From NCBI GenBank assembly GCA_009823395.1, contig CM020509.1, forward strand, positions 7,348,001-7,412,000: a DNA stretch of 64,000 nt, in the 5' to 3' direction. The position numbers and the translations under genes are program-made. The first letter of the stretch is position 1, and every line of letters begins with the position of its first letter. Below the pieces are notes generated by a model, which made no database searches, had not been told where the DNA came from, and saw only the letters and a list, made by a program, of their open reading frames with translations. The stretch is from Thamnaconus septentrionalis (taxonomy: Eukaryota > Chordata > Actinopteri > Tetraodontiformes > Monacanthidae). Positions 56,183 to 64,000 of the stretch are shown piece by piece.

Positions 56183-59100
56183 GTGGCTTTGATTTTTCTG
56201 TGTCAATAACTGAAATGTGTTGTTCAATATCAGTGCAGTCTGCTCCTGCAGAGGCCTCCAGACTGCAGCCGAGCCAGATGGCAGTAATGGATCCTGGCGG
56301 CCGCCACCACACAAAAGGCCACCTCTGAACTGATGTATTGCATTTCAAGTTATCACGCATTATCACAGCGATTCTTTCTGCTGAAGCCGCTCACCGAGGA
56401 TAAGGCATGGCGGCCTTGAGGTGACACAAAGTGCTGAGCTACTTTTTCAAGCTTTCATGATGTTTACTTGATCCCCCATCAGAAATTGGCTGCACTGAGA
56501 AAAAATAAAAAACAAAAACAAACACAAAAAACCCCGGCCTTTCATTTTTTCAGATACTTTCACGATCGCAACAGCCTGGTCTGACGCTGAGATATACGGC
56601 TCTCCTCAAGCATCCTCATATCTCCCAAAGAGAAAAACAACTCTGACGGAGCAAAAGAAAAGTCTGCTTGATGTCCAGAATCAATACAGTTTGTTACAAG
56701 TTGGAATCATCATGCGGGGGGAATATTGATTTCCTATAGATGCACATCTTCGCTGCACTGACTTCTTATTATTCCCTGATGCTAATTGCATCTCGTAAAT
56801 AACAGTATTAACCAGTCTCTCTCTTTTTTTTCTTTTTCAAATTCTAGAGTGCTGCACAAAAACTCCTGTGGACAGTGGCTCCAAATCACAAACACACAAC
56901 TTGGTTGTTCTTCCTCAGGCTGTAGAGGCAGGCAATGTGCTGATCTTGATTCTCATACCGACTTTTGGATACAATTTAAAAGGAGCTACACAGATGGCAT
57001 CATCAGCGATAGTACAAACAAAAAAGTTGATGAATGAAATATTGAAGTGGTTTCAACCTGGGTTGAAAACTCGCAAAAAAGTTCCAGGCAGGCACGGCGA
57101 TGACAAAGCTCTTCCAGAGATCAACATTTATTAAAAATAATATATCAGTCCATGGTGTAACCGCACCAACACAGCCAGGTTGAGTCCAGCACCGCCTGTA
57201 GGCAGGAGAAGCCTCGACGGAACACGGGTGGATGGATGTTGTCAATCCGCAACTCTCTGCTTTGAACCTTAGCTTTACCCGCCTCACAATGCCAGCATTA
57301 AATGTTGTTTTTCTGCTCCCTCTTCCCACCTTGACCTTCTTATATGAACAATTTCTTCTTCTGATCCAGCAGAAGTTTCTGTCTGACTGGCAAAACAAAG
57401 CTCGGCGCCGCTTCATGACGACGGACGAGAGAAGAAAAACGGAAAGTCAAAAAGTATTGGCACCATGTACTCAAAACACTGATGATGTTGTCTGCTGGCC
57501 AGACTGTCAGGCTTCACTTCATTAGGCAACAGAAGGACATGTGGTAGTGACACCCAAACCACAGGGTGACAGCCGCAAAGCATTCCTTCAACTTGAAGTT
57601 TTTTTTTTTATTTTTTAGTTGGTTCAGGATTTGAAAGCGTTACATCAGACTGAGATCAAGTCCTTGTCTTATTCCACAGCCTGCAAAGAAAAGGCTTCAT
57701 TTGATTTGAGTGAAAGTGCTGGAGTTGTCGCACCAATGGCTGTTAAGTCCATCGATGCATTAAATGAAGAACATTTCCATGGCAGGAACAAGGGACTTTT
57801 TTAAATGAAACAATGGGAGTTATTATAAGATAACCGTGGTATTGAATAAAAAAAAAAAAATAATATTGTATTGCTCAATTCAGCATATACTTAACTATTG
57901 CATCGAGCTCATAGTTAATGTAGGGGGGGGGCAAAACTCTGCCTAGACATGATCGAATCCTGACGCAGAAAATACGATTCGGACAACTTTTATTCGTGAA
58001 CTGACGAAACAAAGAAGCGAACCGTTCATGACAAATTCACGACCCGCCATGAGGCAACGCACCACACGTATTAAAAAAAATAAAAAAAACACCTCGTGAT
58101 GAATTCACCCTCCCCAAAAATAAAAAAAAACTCAAAGGGAATTGCAGCAGCAACAGAGGAGAAGTTCCGTCAGCCTCTCCTCAAAACTTTCTCCACACGC
58201 TGTTGTAGCTCGTGTCGCGTCTTTGATTCCCTCTCTAGTCAGACTTTTCCCCTCGTCCTCCCAGCTTTGGCGCGCTCGCACGCATTGTTTGCCGCCTGCT
58301 CATTTCAATCACGGGTGGATTTTTTACATTCCATGAAGATCAAAAGCCAGCATAGCAGGAAAACATGCACATAATCCTGCCAAGACGATTGGTTTTCCAC
58401 GACCCGGAAGTGAAGGCGTGGAGCACATCAAGCCTCTGCAGACTCAAAAGCATAAAAATGTTTGTTTGAAGATTAACATGCAGCAGCCGTGTCCCGGCCG
58501 GAAAATATGTCACGGCACTGTGACAGAGTGTGATGAAGCAAAATTAGCCCGGTTTCGTGTGTGGATTGCTGCTCCCGGCTCAGAAGTGACGCTCCGTACA
58601 GTAGCGGCGGAGGAACTTGCTTTTTCATTTATGAGCAGAAGTTTCGCCTCATTACAGCACCTTCACTTGGAAAGAGGGACCCGACGGTGCCACGGCAGGA
58701 GATGAAAGACAAAGGAGAAAATGGGCTGATCGCAGCAGGGGGGCGCCGCAAACGCACTTCTTCCGGGTGTCTGGGTGGAAAATGTCGTGAGATGCTGGTA
58801 GAAAGTTTTTTTTTTTTTCTTCCCACCCATTGCTATAAGAAACAGTTGTGTTTTTCTCCTTTTCTGTCAAGACTTCACTGATTCGGTGTACTTGGAGAAG
58901 CTCTCCAGTTTTTATGAGCCCAACTTGAATCACTCACTCGTTCGCTGCTTTTCACATGCAACCCGATCGAAGCTGAATGCCAAAATTTGCTTAGCCACAT
59001 CTGGAAATGCTCTTTGATTGGATAATTGGCCGATGGAGACGTCAGTGGAGAGTCTTGCACAGCAGATGCCTGTTGTTGGATTTACTTACAGCCAAAGGAA

Positions 59101-59479
59101 ACCACAATTTTTGGCTATAATTCTTTGCATGCAAATGGAAGCAGCTCCAGTTAACATGAATAAATGTTGTTTGTCAGCATGATTCTCAGACTAAGTCGTA
59201 AGTCGAGTGGTTACTCCATCCCAATAGCCACTGAAAATATTTAGGGCGAGTTCTGCAAAGACTTTGTTGTGTCAAAGTCCAACTAAAATGAAATCATTTG
59301 GTGAGTGAACAACATCAACTTGTTCCACTAAAAAGTTTAGTACAGTTCGAGCAATATTAACAACACGATTGAACCCAAATACAACTTTTGTCCTTCATCT
59401 GATTTTATGAAGGACGTCACTCTCCATCTGCCCTGTGATTCAGTGTCAACAGATCATCTTGACTATTAGATCAGACTCC
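56183..59479. other. Non-coding DNA
   Basis: Short chance frames and A/T tracts. A small CpG-bearing stretch near 58550-58770. No gene or transposon was recognised. Confidence 0.5.
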
Positions 59480-60620
59480 ACCAGCCTGAGTCTGAGGTTA
59501 CACTACCATCGCCGTCAAGGTCAGGCTTTGAAAGGGCAACAAAGTGCATTATGCACACCTCCATTCGGTGTCCTCCCGAGAGATCGGCGAGAATAAAGAC
59601 GGCGCACGCTCGCACCAGACATCTCAGATTGTGCCATTCATCAAAAAGCACTCATGCGGCCTTTTATTCAAGTATTCACTCTCAGACGAGATTTCCGAAA
59701 GGTCTAAAGGACTTTTTCTTTTTCTTTTTGTCTCTGGGTGGAAGCGTTTCAGTTCGCCGTTTTCCTCTCAGTGATGATGAAAGCACAAACCGCGCCGCAG
59801 CAGAGGTCAAAGGAGAGATTACTTCCTCAGCTAGCGGCCAGGACGGCCAGTTGCAGCGCAAAAGCTGCCGCTTCGCCTTCCACTTCAGCTTATCGTCCTT
59901 GTTTTTTTCGGAGAGGGAATAAACCTCACAGTGGCTCAGTGGCAGCACAAGAAAAAACGGGAAGGTCAGGAGAAAAGACTTTTAATGTTTAATGCACCCC
60001 CGACATTCCCTTTGTCAAGCTGCCTCTGCCAGTCTTAAAAAGACGAGACTACAAAAGATTTCCCTCTCAAAAAAAGTTTGTTTTTTTTAAAGAAAAAAAA
60101 ATCTAAATATATATTTTATAGTTCAAGGACGCTTCATCTCCATGAAATGAGTATCTTCTGGAAATTCTAAGTGGATTGAAGCCTCCTCTGGACGTAGCCC
60201 TGGAGCATGTGACAGTTGATTTCTCCTCAGTCGGTGATTATGTCTTTCTGATCTTCCGCTTTCCGGAGTGTGATGAATGAGTCAACTCTTGGCCGTCTCA
60301 CGTCTATCTGATCTGTTTCCACCAGGCGGTAGGCGCACGCTTGCACAACTTAATCCATCTTAATGAAGTTTTTGGATCGCTAATGGACTTTCCCAGTTCT
60401 CCGGCATCCCACTTGGACTGAAAACAGTGATTATCCACCGAGGCTGAGGTTCACAGGTTGCGGCCACATGGTGGGCGCCTTTGGTTCCCCCCATGGCAAT
60501 GAAAAATCACATTTCATTCTTCCTCCGCCAAGAAAAGATGCATTGTGCCAGCCAGCGCAGACCTCACATGCTCTCCAGCTTCCTCCTCCTCCCCATGGTG
60601 ATAATGCAGTTGCACATGGT
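59480..60620. other. Non-coding DNA with weak island candidates
   Basis: 59480-59720 and 60170-60620 are complex and non-repetitive but have few recognisable motifs. Confidence 0.35.
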
Positions 60621-60826
60621 CCTTTTTCGCTTATGTAAGACGGTGTACAACCATATATCCAGGCTCCTTACAAAAGCACGAACGTCATTTTGTTCTGTCA
60701 TTGAGATTTTTTTTTTCCCATAAAGAAAACTAAATGCATTGACTTTAAAGTCGCATTTCTCACATGATATACCTGAGGTGACAGCAAGAAAATAAAAAAC
60801 ACTGTTTTGAAGACAAAATAAGACAA

Positions 60827-60845
60827 CACACACACACACACACAC
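60827..60845. repeat. Short (CA)n tract
   Basis: Nine CA units. Confidence 0.88.
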
Positions 60846-62289
60846 GCAGCACAAGTAGCCAAAAAACAACCATTTGGCTCGTTAGGAGAAATTTTCAACG
60901 TAATTTTAAGTTTATCATGGCACTTTATGCTGATATTTATGTCACAACTCGGCCCTGCCAGTGTTGCTTACAGGAATCAAACACATATCCTACCTGTCAT
61001 GTTTCTTTTCTCGGTTATTCACACCTTCAGGTTCCCTTCAACCTTCTTGTTCATGTTCATGTTCATCTGACATATTTATGTACGCAATGCATGCAAATCC
61101 ATGTGAGAAAACATTATATGTATATTTTTATGTATATGTATATGTATATGTGTATATATTGTCGCGAACCGGTAAACCAATATATATTAGCCAGGATCGA
61201 CACTATATCAGGTCATAGTAACCTTCAATAAGCTCACTTTCTTTAAACATCATCATGCAGGAATACTAATTTGAAGGAGACAATAGTTTTTCATCCTGGT
61301 ACTGGAGGAGATCTTTTGAAGCCTAGGTATTTCGACAGTGGTTAAAAGACAACTAGGTGGTGGGGGTGGGGGGTTGCTATTATTTAATCCACCCGCTAAC
61401 ACACGCTAGCAAAGTGACAATACATTGGAAACCTGCAATTATGTCTTCCCTCCTTCTCATCTCCCAGACTCTCTAAACAGTTGGACTGCCATTGTCTACT
61501 TCACGAAGCGGCGACAAAAAAACAGACCATTTCATTATCTCAACTTGAATGATCAGACTATCTTAAGTGTGCTCCCTAATTGTGCTGCTGACTTTTTATT
61601 TTGTAAATGTCATTGGCCCAAAATGCAAATGCCATTTTGTAGTAGGTGCATGAAATTGCCTTCTCTTTATATTTAGCCTTTGATTGTGCTCTTGTGGCTA
61701 TTGAACGGTTCCCTGAAGAATCATCGCTCGCTTCTTATTTTCTTTTTTTCGAGCGAGGAAGGTTTCAATAGGTGCAGCAGCGTTGGACCGCTGCAGGTAT
61801 TTATGTGCGTGACACAAAAGTTCACCTTCAAACAGTGGGGGAATAAAACGAAGCGTCTTTCATCTTCTCACTGCTTTCTTTAAAGGTTAGACTTGAGAGA
61901 TAAGATGTGATGCGCACTAATCAGTTTACGGTGCGCCATGCTAGCCTACGTGTGAGTGATACCCCAGGGCTACACTTTTATGATAAAGGATTAACTTCAA
62001 GCCATAATCCTAAGAGATTAACAAAACAAAACCTACACACAGCCTTAAGGCATCTTTTTTTTTTACAGATACATTATAGTGTTGTTGCTGCCCTATACAA
62101 TAGCTGCTCATTGTACTTACGTTCTTTTTCTTCTTCTTGAAATCAATGCAGTCACATCTTTAACTTTGGCCATGGTCTGAAACTGCAAGACAAAAGAAAA
62201 CGAAACAGGATAACTGATGACGCATAAAATCTCAGTTTTTAACATAACATAAGACTACAACAGCGTCCACGTCCGCTGGTGGACATTTA

Positions 62290-62307
62290 TGACCTTTGAC
62301 CTTTGAC
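62290..62307 (-). promoter_or_regulatory. Tandem DR1 nuclear-receptor element
   Basis: TGACCTTTGACCTTTGAC contains a perfect DR1 (AGGTCA-A-AGGTCA on the minus strand, plus-strand 62290-62302) and a third, partial half-site with the same 1-bp spacing. DR1 elements are bound by COUP-TF/NR2F, HNF4 and RXR heterodimers such as PPAR/RXR. Confidence 0.5.
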
Positions 62308-62689
62308 TGTTCTATTAAAATGCTTTAAATTTCTTTACTTGGATACATTTGTGTGACAGTTAAATAATTTGTGGGTAAAAAATTGAAAAGGTTAATTTTG
62401 AATTACATTTTTTTTAAATGTTATTTACCAAAGAATTACTGAATTCGATCATATGCATTGCTTGGTGAAAAGAAATCGAGGGTATAGTTGCTTGATGTGA
62501 CTGGTGAGAGGGCAGAAGGCTGAGTTCCTGCAAAATTAGAAGAAATGAGATGTGCCGGGATTGTTTCATGGCTGAATTTCTTATAAGGGGGAAACTTGAG
62601 AAAAATAACAGAAGAAGCCTAACATTGCTCGGTGTTGCAGTTGCACTATAAGCTTGTGAGGAATAAAACAGCTTTTCACAGCGACTCTC

Positions 62690-62930
62690 AGAAGAGATAA
62701 TTAGACGGAGACCTCACTGCCCTCCTCACAGTAACCAAATAGAATTATATTTAGAATTCATATAATTTTTATTTTAGCTCTTGCAAGCTACACAATTGCA
62801 TCTGATTTACTGTCCATGCTACTGGTCATTATTAATATTTAAAGGCCCATTAGGTCTTTCTCCCCGAGTAGCTTCCATGTTTTGCCGCGGATTTACCCCA
62901 AAGCCCAACGAGATGAATCACTGTGAACAC
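62690..62930. other. Candidate conserved-element-type island
   Basis: GAGATAATTAGACGG, GGTCATTATTAATATTTAAAGG and CCCATTAGG occur in complex sequence. Confidence 0.35.
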
Positions 62931-64000
62931 TCGACCAACAACAACAACCATTCACTGGTTCAGCCTTCTCAGATCCACCAAAACAAAAAAAAAATGAAAT
63001 AAAATACTAAAAATTATAAAATACTTTCCCAAAACTAAAACTAGACCCTGGTTCCTATGGTGGAAATGCACACAGTTCCTGAACAGGTCCCTCGGTGACG
63101 TTAATGCAGTGGGAAAGCTCCTTAACATTCCCTGCAGGGAAATAAAGAATTGGTGACCAGTACAAAGAGGAGACAAACAGCGATACACGGCGCAGATGTC
63201 TGGAATCCTTAATTCTGTTGACTAGTTGGGCGGCAATGGGGTGGCGGGTGGGGGCAGGACATGGACTGTATGCAGAGCAGGTTCAGCATGAGAAATTGAG
63301 CACTTTGTAGCCACTACATTTGATTCCTGCGGGACACGTTGGCAATCAGCGGCTAACACCGCAAACCCAGTCGAAAAATCAATCTTGATTTGTCCAAGAC
63401 GTGTCCTCTATGTTTTAAGTAGCGGCCTGACCCAAGCGGCTGCTGGGGGTCAAAATTGTGCAATCAACATCCCAACAGTTTGGTTTCTTTTCTCGTCTTT
63501 GTGAAATAAACCGATTCAGTTCCCAGGACTCAAGCCTAAGTGGCGATAGCACACAAGGGCGGCGCGGCAAGGATTTATTCAAGGAGACTGTTTGCTGATG
63601 GCGTCTTGTACATTTCAATGGGAATCAGGTTATTTAATAACGCAGGGCCCCGATGTGGCCTGTGATTTTATGTCACTTCTATTACTGGATAAGGGAGGTT
63701 TTGCTTGGATCATACGTATGAGGAGCAGTAGGCTGGAATGAAATGAAACTATGGCTGCTTCTGGTTCAACGAAAAAGACTAAACAGGTACAATGCAGTTG
63801 CATTTCTTTCCATTATTCAGACCAATTCTCAACACTACCATTATGTTAATTCAAATGATAACACATTTTGCACACCAAGTACCAAGAGAGAGTCTGCATG
63901 ATGGTGTTGTCTGTTTGTTCTGTTTGTTAGACTTTGTAACTAAGATCATTAGAATAATCTGAAGAAGAAATGATTTTGTCTTCATTGAGAACCACTTATC
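62931..64000. other. Non-coding DNA
   Basis: G-rich quadruplex-type stretch at 63236-63262. 63540-63760 is complex but unremarkable. No gene. Confidence 0.5.

Larger units (their letters stand above)
60621..62689. other. AT-rich non-coding DNA
   Basis: TATG-rich stretch at 61120-61160 and the tandem DR1 at 62290. No gene. Confidence 0.5.

Noticed and set aside
60006..60028. miR-204/211-like start TTCCCTTTGTCA
   Set aside because: Only the first 12 bases fit, and there is no complementary arm nearby for a precursor hairpin.
1..64000. CRISPR array, phage, bacterial operon or DNA transposon with terminal inverted repeats
   Set aside because: No regularly spaced repeats, no prokaryotic gene structure and no long terminal inverted repeats were seen.

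Overview
The window looks like vertebrate, almost certainly teleost fish, nuclear DNA. The evidence is many long (CA)n/(GT)n microsatellites, short homopolymer tracts, CpG-rich patches set in AT-rich DNA, and three copies of one retroposon family of the kind common in teleosts (a tRNA-like head, a core, and a tail matching the L2-type 3' end with a TTCATT/ATGG-like microsatellite). There is no bacterial or viral gene organisation.

I found no convincing protein-coding gene, rRNA, tRNA gene or CRISPR array. Open frames are short, usually lack an ATG, and often run through simple repeats or homopolymers. The window reads as a gene desert or the interior of a very long intron. The only coding-like hints are weak: an open frame at 46746-47318 with one stop, sitting directly behind a good splice acceptor; a 149-codon ATG frame in a CpG-rich patch at 51719-52168; and a GC-rich frame that stays open up to a consensus splice donor at 48804.

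Layout. Position 1-12.5 kb alternates AT-rich DNA with complex, homeodomain-motif-rich segments (1.1-1.8, 6.2-6.5, 8.6-8.9, 12.1-12.5 kb) and CpG-rich patches (4.4-5.5, 10.0-10.6 kb). Position 13.5-16.5 kb is the largest CpG-rich block and holds a textbook G-quadruplex and a Z-DNA-type tract. Position 17-31 kb is mostly plain AT-rich DNA with non-coding islands (17.1-17.4, 22.3-23.0, 26.4-26.6, 27.2-27.6, 28.4-28.7 kb) and a 5'-truncated retroposon with target-site duplications at 30.9-31.0 kb. Position 31.4-42 kb carries further islands and two good CTCF-like sites (31847, 38790). Position 42.3-46.6 kb has five more CTCF-like sites in mixed orientation, one at the edge of the full-length SINE. 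Position 47-56 kb is the densest stretch of regulatory-looking DNA, with a palindrome, paired CCAAT boxes plus a TATA box, an E-box cluster and TEAD/POU-like motifs. Position 56-64 kb is quieter, with a tandem DR1 nuclear-receptor element at 62290 and one more island at 62.7-62.9 kb.

Interpretation. Many ATTA-rich, non-repetitive, non-coding islands in a gene-free interval are what is expected of the cis-regulatory domain of a developmental gene lying outside the window. The CTCF-like cluster is a candidate domain boundary. I could not identify the locus or species from sequence alone. Conservation was not tested, so every 'conserved-element-type' call is inference from composition and motif content.
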